A stretch of 52,800 nt of DNA from Candidatus Falkowiibacteriota bacterium (GTDB lineage Bacteria; Patescibacteriota; Patescibacteriia; Patescibacteriales; UBA12465): contig CAINDR010000021.1 in assembly GCA_903847415.1 (NCBI GenBank), positions 1 through 52,800 of the forward strand, given 5' to 3'. The notes under the pieces are model-generated. The model was given only the letters and a program-made list of their open reading frames with translations. It was not told the DNA's origin and did not search any database. This document shows, in pieces, positions 16,565 to 25,290 of this stretch. A program made the translations under genes and the position numbers. Positions within the stretch are counted from its first letter, which is position 1. Every line of letters begins with the position of its first letter.

Positions 16565-17973
16565 ATCTCGTGTTTGAAATCGATGGGCAAGATAATTGAA
16601 AATAAGCAGCCACCTTCTTTGTTATTTTTTGCCTCTATTTTTCCGCGGAAATCTTGCTCTACTAAATGTTGAATTGAAGAAAGTCCCAACCCCAATCCCT
16701 TTCCTTGTTTTGTACTAAAAAATGGAGTAAAGATTTTTTCAAAATTTTCTGAGCTAATTCCTGGGCCGTTGTCCTTAATGGTTAATTTAATTTCTTGGTT
16801 ATTTTGGTAGTTTAATTTGATACTTATTTTTTTGTTTAATGATGAATTTTCACCAAGAGCATCAAGAGCGTTAGTGATTAAATTCATAATTATCTGGCTA
16901 AATTTTAAAGGGTCACCAAAAATTTTAATATCTTCTTCGTAGCGAAACTTCAGTAGCACTTTCTCTCGAATGGCTCGGTGGTTTAAAAGACTAATCATTC
17001 CCTTGACTTCTTGGTTAATCGAAAATTGACGACGACACTCTTCTTTCTGAAGTTGTTTTTTAACACTGATTACCAATACTTCCATTCTTTTTGCTGCTTC
17101 CACTGCTTGTTCAACTTGATAGGAAGTTTTTTGATATTGTTTATCTCGAGAAAGTTGTTCCAGATTCAAAGAAACGGCAGTAAGAGGGTTGATTAGGTCA
17201 TGAAAAATTCCTGCGGAAATTCGACCAAATTCGGCAAAACGATAAAGTTGGCTAATTTTTTCCATTTGCATTTTTTGTAATTGCTCAGTTCTTTTTTTAA
17301 CCGTTATTTCGAGATTATCTCTTTCTATTTTGAGCGCCTGTTCAGAATTAAGAGCTTTTCTAAGGGAATTTTCAATTTCTCGGTTAGCTAGCCAGGAAAG
17401 AGTAGCCATAATCGAAAGAGTAATAATAATTGGGATGGCGTCATAAATTGTCACCATTTCTGTTGCCCAATAGGTATTTGGAGTGATAATTTGATGGCCC
17501 TGAAGATATCCAAGGGTCGCAAGATAGAGGCTAATAAATAGAGTTGTAATCAGAGAAAAACGAGTACTAATTAAAATTCCAGCGCTTAAGATGGTGAAGG
17601 CATAAAGTAAAAGACTTTGAGGTAAATCTATTCCCCAGTGAAAAGAGAGATATAAATTTGGAATAAAGAAAATACTTAAAAAAAGGAGAGAAGCGATTTT
17701 AATCTTTTGTTTTCTAGAAAGATAATGAGCAAAAACGAAAACAGCACCCATTAAAATAAAGACCGCAGGTTGGAAACCGCGGTCTTCACCAGAAATAATA
17801 TCGATAACTTCACGAATAAAGGATAATAACAAAATTGTGGCCATTAAAATCTCTGAAGAAATTAAGAGAATGTTAAGAATAAATTCTTTTCTTTTTTGCT
17901 CCTCATTTTCACTTTGAGCTTCGATTAGGTGGTGATAAATTTTTTGACTTAATTTTTTTAAAATTTTTTTCAT
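16561..17973 (-). CDS. Multi-TM sensor histidine kinase
   Basis: Several TM helices, H-box ISAGIFHDLINPLTAVSLN, N-box IIMNLITNALDAL, DNGPGIS, GKGLGLGLS. Confidence 0.9.
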   Translation of the reverse strand: MKKILKKLSQKIYHHLIEAQSENEEQKRKEFILNILLISSEILMATILLLSFIREVIDIISGEDRGFQPAVFILMGAVFVFAHYLSRKQKIKIASLLFLSIFFIPNLYLSFHWGIDLPQSLLLYAFTILSAGILISTRFSLITTLFISLYLATLGYLQGHQIITPNTYWATEMVTIYDAIPIIITLSIMATLSWLANREIENSLRKALNSEQALKIERDNLEITVKKRTEQLQKMQMEKISQLYRFAEFGRISAGIFHDLINPLTAVSLNLEQLSRDKQYQKTSYQVEQAVEAAKRMEVLVISVKKQLQKEECRRQFSINQEVKGMISLLNHRAIREKVLLKFRYEEDIKIFGDPLKFSQIIMNLITNALDALGENSSLNKKISIKLNYQNNQEIKLTIKDNGPGISSENFEKIFTPFFSTKQGKGLGLGLSSIQHLVEQDFRGKIEAKNNKEGGCLFSIILPIDFKHEI

Positions 17974-17976
17974 ATT

Positions 17977-18111
17977 TTAAAGCCAAGGTTTTCCAGGGGT
18001 AAAAATACTAATGATATTTGCCATGGTGCCCCCAATTGCCAGAAGACCAGTTTTTTTAATTAGATTTTTTTTGTTTAATTTTTCAATTTTTTTTGTTTTT
18101 TTGTTTTTCAT
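17977..18111 (-). CDS. Small single-TM peptide (44 aa) between RR and HK genes
   Basis: ATG at 18111: MKNKKTKKIEKLNKKNLIKKTGLLAIGGTMANIISIFTPGKPWL*; fits the gap exactly. Confidence 0.5.
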   Translation of the reverse strand: MKNKKTKKIEKLNKKNLIKKTGLLAIGGTMANIISIFTPGKPWL

Positions 18112-18141
18112 TTTTTTGATTTGTTTGCTTGGTGAAGATTT

Positions 18142-18816
18142 TTATGGTTTTGGAATTTCCAACTTATATCCACGACCGGGCAAAGTGCTAATTATTTTTT
18201 GTTTTTTGTCGTTTAATTTTTTTCTTAATTTTAGAATATGCATTTCGATTGTGTTTGAAAAAGGATCACCATTGATGTCCCAAACTCCCTCCAATAATTT
18301 GGTTCGAGATAAAACTTTCCCCTGATGCTTGACCATGAATTCTAGTAGAGCATATTCTTTTCCAGTTAAGACGACAGTTTTTCCTTTTTTGGTGGCGGAA
18401 AAATTTTCGGGATCAAGGGTGATTTGTCCGCAAGAAAGATTTTTTTCTTCTCTAATAACTGGTCGCCTACCAAGAGCTTGGATGCGAGCTGATAGTTCGG
18501 TCATTGAAAAAGGTTTGGTGAGATAGTCATCTGCTCCAGATTCAAAACTTGCTACTTTGTCATCCAATTCCGTTCGAACGGTGAGCATGATGATTGGCGT
18601 CCAAATTTTTTCTGATCGAATTTCTTTGATTACTTCTAAGCCATTTATCCCTGGCAATAAATAATCCATAATGATAACATCGTAGTCATTGGTTCGAGCC
18701 AGAAAAGAACCTTCTTCGCCATTGCGCGCTGAATCGACAACATGATTTTCCGCTTTTAAAGCTTGAACTAAAAAGGCATTAAGAGCCACCTCATCTTCAA
18801 CAAGCAAAATTTTCAT
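18142..18816 (-). CDS. OmpR/PhoB-family response regulator
   Basis: Receiver MKILLVEDE...IIMDYLLPGINGLEV...LTKPF and C-terminal wHTH LTGKEYALLEFMVKHQGKVLSRTKLLEGVW. Confidence 0.92.
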   Translation of the reverse strand: MKILLVEDEVALNAFLVQALKAENHVVDSARNGEEGSFLARTNDYDVIIMDYLLPGINGLEVIKEIRSEKIWTPIIMLTVRTELDDKVASFESGADDYLTKPFSMTELSARIQALGRRPVIREEKNLSCGQITLDPENFSATKKGKTVVLTGKEYALLEFMVKHQGKVLSRTKLLEGVWDINGDPFSNTIEMHILKLRKKLNDKKQKIISTLPGRGYKLEIPKP

Positions 18817-18929
18817 AAAAGAAAAATTAAAGATTAAAATTGTTTTTCAAAAATACTTTTTTATTTTATCACAAGCCAGATAAATAACCGATAAATAAAA
18901 TTTTTCATCTGGGTAAAACTTTTTTTCGG

Positions 18930-18958
18930 TTGTTTTTCCTTGATTTACCTGCTATAAT
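18930..18958 (+). promoter_or_regulatory. Promoter of PBP2
   Basis: TTGTTT (18930-18935), 17 nt, TGCTATAAT extended -10 (TATAAT 18953-18958), ATG at 18968. Confidence 0.55.
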
Positions 18959-18967
18959 CCAAGTATT

Positions 18968-21085
18968 ATGCATAAAAAATGGGCATTTTCCAATAAAGCA
19001 TTATTAGAAAAAGAAAGCAGTCAGGAAAATCCTTTTATTGTGAAAGAGGGTGGTTTTGGTGCTCTCAAGGACTCTTTCTACTACACCGACTGGACCGAAC
19101 ACTCTTTTATTGCTGATCACACCAAGAGCTCAGAAGCAGTTGGCCTCACTTTTGATTTTCGCCGTTTATTTTGGTTGCGTTTAATTTTAGTTTTTTTTAT
19201 TGGAATTCTAATTTTTCGATCAATTTTTCTTCAAATGATTAAAGGTGATTACTATTATGGTTTATCCGAAGGTAATCGTTTGCGCCTAGAAATAATTGAA
19301 CCCAAAAGAGGGATTATTTATGATCGAAATTTGATTCCCCTAGTGCACAACTCTGCCAACTTTGTTCTATATGTAATTCCTCACGATTTACCAAAAGATG
19401 AGGAATCTCGTGATGCTATTTTGCGTCGGATGGTTAACATTCTGGAGATGAATAAAATTCAGAATATCCAAGGCCAGAAAAGTGCTTCCGCCAATTTAAT
19501 TGAAGATAGCCCGCTTTTTTTTCAACTGAAAGATCAGTTGGCAGAAATCAAAATGTCTTCTTTTAAGGCTTATTCTCCTTTTTTCATTGCCGATAATATT
19601 GAGTATGATCAGGCCTTGCGTTTATATCTAGAGTGCAATGGTGAGCCCGGAGTTTTTCTTTCAAATAAAATTCGCCGAACCTATGAGATTTCTGCTCTTG
19701 ATTATAGTTCATCACTATCTCATTTACTTGGTTACACTGGTAAAATCAGTGAGAAAGAGCTCAAGGAACAGCCAGGAAAATACACGCCAATTGATTATCT
19801 CGGCAAATCTGGATTAGAGTATATTTGGGAAAAAGAGTTAAAAGGGATTCCAGGAAGAAAAAGCTCAGAAGTAGATGCAATGGGGAAGCTTAGCAAGGTG
19901 GTCAGCGAAACTGTTGCGGTTGATGGTCTAAATTTAGAATTAGCGATTGATAAAGGTCTGCAACAGCAAAGCGAAATGGTTTTGCGTCGTTATTTAGAAA
20001 AATTAAATCTTAGTTCTGGTTCGATCGTTGCCCTCGATCCTCGCAATGGTGAAGTTTTAGCAATGGTTTCTTTGCCAGCCTATGATAACAATTTGTTTGC
20101 CAAAGGTATTAAGAAAGAGGATTATCAAAAATTTTTAGAAGATCCGGCGATGCCTCTTTTTAATCGCTCAATCTCAGGAGAATATCCTTCGGGCTCAACG
20201 GTAAAAATTGTGGTGGCAACCGCAGCTTTAGAGGAAAATATAATTTCTGAAAGCACCAGCGTCGTTTCATCCGGTGGTTTAACTATCGGTGTTTGGACTT
20301 TTCCAGATTGGAAACCTGGTGGTCATGGAGTGGTTGATGTTCGGAAGGCAATTGCTAATTCGGTAAATACCTTTTTCTACTATATCGGAGGTGGTTATCA
20401 GGGATTTGTTGGTTTAGGCGTTGATCGCCTGGAAAAATATCTTAAAATATTTGGCCTCAATGAAAAAACCGGCATTGACCTTACTGGAGAGCGATCTGGT
20501 TTTGTGCCGAATGCAGACTGGAAAAAACAAACCAAAAAAGAGTCGTGGTATATTGGTGATACCTATCATTTAGCGATTGGGCAGGGAGATTTATTAGTGA
20601 CTCCGATTCAGGTTGCTAATTATACGGCCGCTTTGGCTAATGGTGGTACATTATATCAACCAAGGCTAGTTAAAGCGATTTTAAATGATCAAAATCAGTT
20701 AGTGCGCAGTATTCCGGTGAAAATTATTCGTAGTAATCTGGCTAGTCCTAGTAATTTAGAAATCGTTCGGGAGGGAATGAGGGAGACTGTTGTAAATGGT
20801 AGTGCTCGCAGTCTTCAATCAGTTCCAGTGCCAGTTGCTGGAAAAACAGGAACAGCCCAATGGAGTAGCAAAAAAGATCCGCACGCTTGGTTCTCTGGTT
20901 TTGCACCTTACGACAACCCGCAAATAGCAATTGCTGTCTTAGTTGAAGAGGGGCGAGAAGGGAGCTCGGTTGCTACGCCGATTGCCAAAGAAATTTTAAC
21001 TTGGTATTTTGGTGGTCGCGGTGAAGTAAAACCAGAAGTTATTAATGTCACTCCTTTGATTGCTACTAGTACAATCATTGATTAA
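18968..21085 (+). CDS. mrdA: Penicillin-binding protein 2 (transpeptidase)
   Basis: YPSGSTVKI (SxxK), SVNTFFYYIG, VAGKTGTAQ (KTG); N-terminal TM; 705 aa. Confidence 0.9.
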   Translation: MHKKWAFSNKALLEKESSQENPFIVKEGGFGALKDSFYYTDWTEHSFIADHTKSSEAVGLTFDFRRLFWLRLILVFFIGILIFRSIFLQMIKGDYYYGLSEGNRLRLEIIEPKRGIIYDRNLIPLVHNSANFVLYVIPHDLPKDEESRDAILRRMVNILEMNKIQNIQGQKSASANLIEDSPLFFQLKDQLAEIKMSSFKAYSPFFIADNIEYDQALRLYLECNGEPGVFLSNKIRRTYEISALDYSSSLSHLLGYTGKISEKELKEQPGKYTPIDYLGKSGLEYIWEKELKGIPGRKSSEVDAMGKLSKVVSETVAVDGLNLELAIDKGLQQQSEMVLRRYLEKLNLSSGSIVALDPRNGEVLAMVSLPAYDNNLFAKGIKKEDYQKFLEDPAMPLFNRSISGEYPSGSTVKIVVATAALEENIISESTSVVSSGGLTIGVWTFPDWKPGGHGVVDVRKAIANSVNTFFYYIGGGYQGFVGLGVDRLEKYLKIFGLNEKTGIDLTGERSGFVPNADWKKQTKKESWYIGDTYHLAIGQGDLLVTPIQVANYTAALANGGTLYQPRLVKAILNDQNQLVRSIPVKIIRSNLASPSNLEIVREGMRETVVNGSARSLQSVPVPVAGKTGTAQWSSKKDPHAWFSGFAPYDNPQIAIAVLVEEGREGSSVATPIAKEILTWYFGGRGEVKPEVINVTPLIATSTIID

Positions 21086-21102
21086 CACTTAAATTAATTT
21101 TT

Positions 21103-21615
21103 ATGCCTCTTTGGCTTCATTTATTAACCCATTTTTTATTAGCAGTTCTGGTTGGTCTGATTTTTTGGCGCGCTTCAAAATTGTTTTGGCTCTCATTAAT
21201 AGCCGCAATAATTGGTGGTTTTTTAATTGATGTTGACCACTTAATTGAATACTGGATTGTTTTTCATCGGTTTTCCTGGTTTGGTTTTTTAAATGGTTGG
21301 CAATTTTTGTGGAGTGGAAAAAATTATTTAATTTTTCATGCTTGGGAATATTTACCAATTTTATTATTAGGAGCTTTTTTATTGCGTCGTCGTCAAAAAA
21401 TAGCAGTATTTTTGGCAGTTTTGGCAGCGGCTGGTTTTATTCATTTAGTTACTGATTGCTTTATTAACCAATATTCTCCAAAATTCTATTCTCTTAGCTA
21501 TCGCTTTGTTTATCATTTTTCAGCTCAAGATTTGTTGCCAGCGAGCAACTTGGAGTTAAATAACTATTATTATCAAAAATGGTTTGGCGAGATGGAGCAG
21601 GAGATAAATAAATGA
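21103..21615 (+). CDS. Small membrane protein, YdjM-like metal-dependent hydrolase candidate
   Basis: Four hydrophobic segments with DVDHLIEYW, HAWEYLP, HLVTDCF. Confidence 0.45.
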   Translation: MPLWLHLLTHFLLAVLVGLIFWRASKLFWLSLIAAIIGGFLIDVDHLIEYWIVFHRFSWFGFLNGWQFLWSGKNYLIFHAWEYLPILLLGAFLLRRRQKIAVFLAVLAAAGFIHLVTDCFINQYSPKFYSLSYRFVYHFSAQDLLPASNLELNNYYYQKWFGEMEQEINK

Positions 21616-21696
21616 TATTTAATAAATAGCTAATATTGGATAAATTTATTCTTTTGAAAGTCTTTTCTTTTAAATTGACAACAATAATTGTAGCTA

Positions 21697-21726
21697 TTGA
21701 CAACACTTTGGATAATGCTTTACAAT
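21697..21726 (+). promoter_or_regulatory. Promoter of the DUF4325 gene
   Basis: TTGACA (21697-21702), 18 nt, TACAAT (21721-21726), ATG at 21734. Confidence 0.5.
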
Positions 21727-21733
21727 AGATAAT

Positions 21734-22783
21734 ATGAATAATAAAAACAGTAGAATTAAAGAGTTTATTTATAAACATGTATTTGAGCATCCGTCGGATA
21801 TTGCTCTGCTTGTTTCTAATGAATTTGGTTTTTCCCGCCAGAATGCTTTGCGTTATATTTCTAGAGAAGTAAGAGATGGGAAAATTATCAAAGTGGGCAG
21901 AACAAATTCAACCCGTTATTTTGAAGTTGGTGGCAAGAAGATTGAGTTTAATTGTGAGATAAATAAAAATCTTGCAGAAGATCAGGTTTGGTCAAAATAC
22001 ATTAAACCGATGACTTCTGGTTTTAATGATAATATCAAAAGAATTATTGCCTATGGTTTTACGGAAATTTATAACAATGCAATTGATCATTCAGGAGGAA
22101 CAATCATCAATACAAACGTTGAGATAAAAAATAATAACATAGAAATAAGTATTATTGATAACGGAATAGGGATATTTAAAAAAATTCACCAGGCACTCAA
22201 ATTAGATTCTGTTAGAGAGGCGATTCTTCATCTTTCTAAAGGAAAATTCACCACTGACCCTTCAAGGCATTCGGGGGAGGGAATATTCTTTACCTCAAGA
22301 ATATTCACGAAGTTTTCTATTCTTTCTGGTGACCTATTCTATAGTTTTGAGAATCAAGAATGGCTTCTATCTCATGAAAAAGAGGAAAGATTCGGTGACG
22401 GCACTTTAATCAAAATGGTTCTAAACCTCGACGCAACCCACACGTCAAAAGATATTATGGATAAATATGCCGACGTGGATTTTGATATTGGTTTTTGGAA
22501 AACTATTGTTGCGGTTTCATTGAGTTCCAGTCCCGATGACCCACATGTATCAAGGTCGCAAGCAAAAAGACTAATGATGGGATTGGATAAATTTAAAACT
22601 GTTGTCTTGGACTTCAAGAACGTATCTTCAGTTGGACAGGCCTTTGTTGATGAGATATTTAGAGTTTTTAGAAATAATTTTCCTGAAATTTCCATTGAGT
22701 ACATAAATGCCAATCAGGAAGTAGATGAAATGATTAAAAGAGGGTTGACACAAAATAAATTAAGTGGTAATTTTGGGACATAA
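21734..22783 (+). CDS. wHTH + HATPase + STAS-like DUF4325 protein
   Basis: N-terminal wHTH, GHKL boxes EIYNNAIDHSGG / SIIDNGIGI / SGEGIFF, C-terminal VVLDFKNVSSVGQAFVDEIFRVF (DUF4325). Confidence 0.8.
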   Translation: MNNKNSRIKEFIYKHVFEHPSDIALLVSNEFGFSRQNALRYISREVRDGKIIKVGRTNSTRYFEVGGKKIEFNCEINKNLAEDQVWSKYIKPMTSGFNDNIKRIIAYGFTEIYNNAIDHSGGTIINTNVEIKNNNIEISIIDNGIGIFKKIHQALKLDSVREAILHLSKGKFTTDPSRHSGEGIFFTSRIFTKFSILSGDLFYSFENQEWLLSHEKEERFGDGTLIKMVLNLDATHTSKDIMDKYADVDFDIGFWKTIVAVSLSSSPDDPHVSRSQAKRLMMGLDKFKTVVLDFKNVSSVGQAFVDEIFRVFRNNFPEISIEYINANQEVDEMIKRGLTQNKLSGNFGT

Positions 22784-22811
22784 AAACAGGACTTTAAAAT
22801 CTTAATAATAA

Positions 22812-22874
22812 ACTTTGTTATAGCTGAAAGTAGTCTAATTTTCAAGGATTAGTGATTTTCAGCTGTAGCAAAGT
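22812..22874. other. Long imperfect inverted repeat / RNA hairpin
   Basis: 22812-22831 pairs with 22855-22874 (G-U wobbles, no bulge), inner stem CTAAT (22835-22839)/ATTAG (22848-22852). Confidence 0.65.
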
Positions 22875-22915
22875 CAACAAAGATTTGAGAACGGCAAACC
22901 AAAAAAAATACTGTC

Positions 22916-23539
22916 ATGAGTAACGGAAAAGAAGAATCTGTTTTAGACGGAAAAGAAAAATTAACCGACGAGCAACTGGGTAAGTTGCATCGGAAATTCA
23001 GTGAAGTTATTAAAAGAATTAATGAGGGGGTAATAAATTATGAAGATGCCAAGGATGTCCTGCAATTCATTATTGTTGAGGGGAAATCTTCTGATTTTCT
23101 GAAAGTAATAAACAAGACCCATGAAATTCGTGAGATTGAATACCTCATCGATTGTAATGCTCGCCCTTTTATCCCACAAGGATCGACGGTGGAAGTACAC
23201 AAAAAAGGCGGAATGTGGAAATGGAATCCAAATATCTCCTTCTATCTGTCCAAAAAGCAGAAAAAAGGTGGATATTCCAAAGGGAATGATTTACGCAAAG
23301 AACTGGAAAATCAACCAGTGCTTAATGCTAATGTCTTGGATTACCTGCTTGCTCATCCAGAATTAATTCCAGAATCTTGGAAAAGCAAAATAACTTTTTT
23401 CTCGGGCACTATTTATCGCAATTCCGGCAGTAATCTCTTTGTTCGTTACCTCTACTGGCATGGCTTTCGCTGGGACTGGGGCAACGGCTGGCTCGGTTAC
23501 AATTTTAACAGCGATTACCAGGCCGCCCTCGCAAGTTAG
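22916..23539 (+). CDS. Hypothetical protein with aromatic-rich C-terminal motif
   Basis: ITFFSGTIYRNSGSNLFVRYLYWHGFRWDWGNGWLGYNFNSDYQAALAS; 207 aa. Confidence 0.6.
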   Translation: MSNGKEESVLDGKEKLTDEQLGKLHRKFSEVIKRINEGVINYEDAKDVLQFIIVEGKSSDFLKVINKTHEIREIEYLIDCNARPFIPQGSTVEVHKKGGMWKWNPNISFYLSKKQKKGGYSKGNDLRKELENQPVLNANVLDYLLAHPELIPESWKSKITFFSGTIYRNSGSNLFVRYLYWHGFRWDWGNGWLGYNFNSDYQAALAS

Positions 23540-23609
23540 TACTTAGTTCTTTGGCCCTTAGCTTTTTAGCCATCGGTCTTTTACCCTTTGTCCTTTGCGC
23601 TTTGTCCTC

Positions 23610-23648
23610 AAGCTCAGTTTACTTTTAGTAAATTGAGCTTATTTTTTA
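23610..23648 (+). terminator. Rho-independent terminator
   Basis: AAGCTCAGTTTACT TTT AGTAAATTGAGCTT followed by ATTTTTTATT. Confidence 0.75.
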
Positions 23649-23663
23649 TTCAAAAAACCTTTA

Positions 23664-23690
23664 TTAGCACTCTCTTGACTGGAGTGCTAA
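23664..23690 (+). promoter_or_regulatory. CIRCE operator (HrcA-binding)
   Basis: Perfect TTAGCACTC-N9-GAGTGCTAA. Confidence 0.97.
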
Positions 23691-23703
23691 TTTAATATAC
23701 AAT
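23675..23703 (+). promoter_or_regulatory. Heat-shock operon promoter embedded in CIRCE
   Basis: TTGACT (23675-23680, inside the CIRCE spacer), 17 nt, TACAAT (23698-23703). Confidence 0.7.
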
Positions 23704-23723
23704 AAAAAAGTAAGTCTAAAAAT

Positions 23724-24416
23724 ATGATTTCTGATCGCAAAAAACTGATTTTGCAAACAATTATCAAAGAACATGTGAAAACTGCTCAGCCAGTTTCTTC
23801 AGGTCTTTTGGTTGAGAAGTATAAGCTGGGAGTTTCCACCGCCACTGTTCGCAATGACATGATGGAGCTCGAGGAAGAAGGCTATATCTTTCAACCGCAC
23901 ACTTCAGCTGGTCGAATTCCTACTCCTTTGGCTTATGAAAACGAGGCAAAGACAATTAGCGAGGACGGTAAACATCGGGCCCTGAAAGAAGCCGAGCGTG
24001 TTGCTCTGCAAGAGATTTTTGTTAACAATGAAACCGCTTTTAAGCAAGTCGCCAAATTAATTTCAGAATTTTCTGGTAGTGCAATTTTTTGGGCTTTTCA
24101 TAAAAATAGTTTTTTTCACACCGGTTTGGCTAATTTGTTTTCTCAACCAGAATTTCGTCAAGTGGAAGCGGTTTGTGATGTCTCTGGCGTGATTGATAAA
24201 ATGGAGGAGATTATTAGTAGTTTATTTGAAGAATTACCATTGGGAGCAAAAATTTTAGTCGGCGACCTTAATCCTTTTGGTAATTTTTTAAGCGTTACTT
24301 TATTAAAATATAATAATTCTGGTCAACTGGGTGTTTTTGGAATTTTGAGTCCAATTCGAGCAGATTATTCTCACAATCTCGCGCTAGTTGAATTTTTAGA
24401 GGAACAATTTAAATAA
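23724..24416 (+). CDS. hrcA: Heat-inducible transcription repressor HrcA (short form)
   Basis: Downstream of CIRCE; KYKLGVSTATVRNDMMELEEEGYIFQPHTSAGRIPTPLAY; 230 aa. Confidence 0.92.
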   Translation: MISDRKKLILQTIIKEHVKTAQPVSSGLLVEKYKLGVSTATVRNDMMELEEEGYIFQPHTSAGRIPTPLAYENEAKTISEDGKHRALKEAERVALQEIFVNNETAFKQVAKLISEFSGSAIFWAFHKNSFFHTGLANLFSQPEFRQVEAVCDVSGVIDKMEEIISSLFEELPLGAKILVGDLNPFGNFLSVTLLKYNNSGQLGVFGILSPIRADYSHNLALVEFLEEQFK

Positions 24417-24423
24417 TATCTAT

Positions 24424-25224
24424 ATGGAAAAAAAACAAGAAAACAGTATTAAGCTGGCAGCTCATGGTTTTATCTTTAACTCTCAAAATGAGATCTTACT
24501 TCTAAAAGAAAAAGGAGAGGAATTGTGGCTTGGTTTATCGGGAATAATTTCTCAAAACCAGGAACCATTGGAAGTGATCAAGCAAAAAGCCTTGAAGGAG
24601 TTGGATTTAAAAGTAAACAATTTCAAGATTTTTGATACTGGCTTGGTTGGTGATTTGGTAGTTTTGCGTTTTATCGCTAATGATGTTTCTGGCGAGATCA
24701 AGCTAACTGGAAAATATCAGGAATTTGCTTGGTATAGTTTTACTGAAGCTAAAGAATTGAAAAATATTTGTCCGATTGTAAAGAAGAATTTAATTAAAAT
24801 GGAAGCAGAAATTGAGGGTGGTGCAGCGGATCAAAAGTATTTGCGGGCTCTTGCTGATTATCAAAATTTACTTCGTCAACATGCTGCTGATAAAACAAAC
24901 TTTATTAAATTTGCTCTCGCTAATTTTTTAGAAGAAATTTTGCCAGTCTATGATCACTTAAAACTCTCAGTTGCCAGTTTACCAGAAGCAGAAAAAAATA
25001 ATTCCTGGGTGGCAGGCGTCACTTATGTCTTGAAACAATTTAAGGATACCTTGGAGAGTCATGGGATTGAAGAGATCAAGACGGTTGGAGAAAAATTTGA
25101 CCATCACAATATGGAAGCAATGGAAGGTGAAGGTGAAGAGGTAATTAGGGAAGTGATGGCGGGTTATAAGTTAAACGGAAAATTAATTCGCGCCGCCAAG
25201 GTGGTGGTTGGCGAATCAAAATAA
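24424..25224 (+). CDS. grpE: NUDIX-like domain fused to GrpE
   Basis: N-terminal NUDIX fold pattern (IKLAAHGFIFNSQNEILLLKEKGEELWLGLSG...) with degenerate box, C-terminal GrpE (YLRALADYQNLLRQ...FDHHNMEAMEGEGEEVIREVMAGYKLNGKLIRAAKVVVG). Confidence 0.85.
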   Translation: MEKKQENSIKLAAHGFIFNSQNEILLLKEKGEELWLGLSGIISQNQEPLEVIKQKALKELDLKVNNFKIFDTGLVGDLVVLRFIANDVSGEIKLTGKYQEFAWYSFTEAKELKNICPIVKKNLIKMEAEIEGGAADQKYLRALADYQNLLRQHAADKTNFIKFALANFLEEILPVYDHLKLSVASLPEAEKNNSWVAGVTYVLKQFKDTLESHGIEEIKTVGEKFDHHNMEAMEGEGEEVIREVMAGYKLNGKLIRAAKVVVGESK

Positions 25225-25290
25225 TAATATTTTTTTTGTTTATTATTTTAATCTTAGAATTAAAACTTAAACAAAGAAATTTTAAAAAAT

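Noticed and set aside
23540-23609. Pyrimidine-rich CTTTGTCC-like near repeats
   Set aside because: Irregular low-complexity sequence; not a clear tandem array or CRISPR.
25225-25290. RNA thermometer upstream of hsp20
   Set aside because: Only a short AT hairpin (TTTTAAT/ATTAAAA) is visible; no ROSE or fourU element recognisable.
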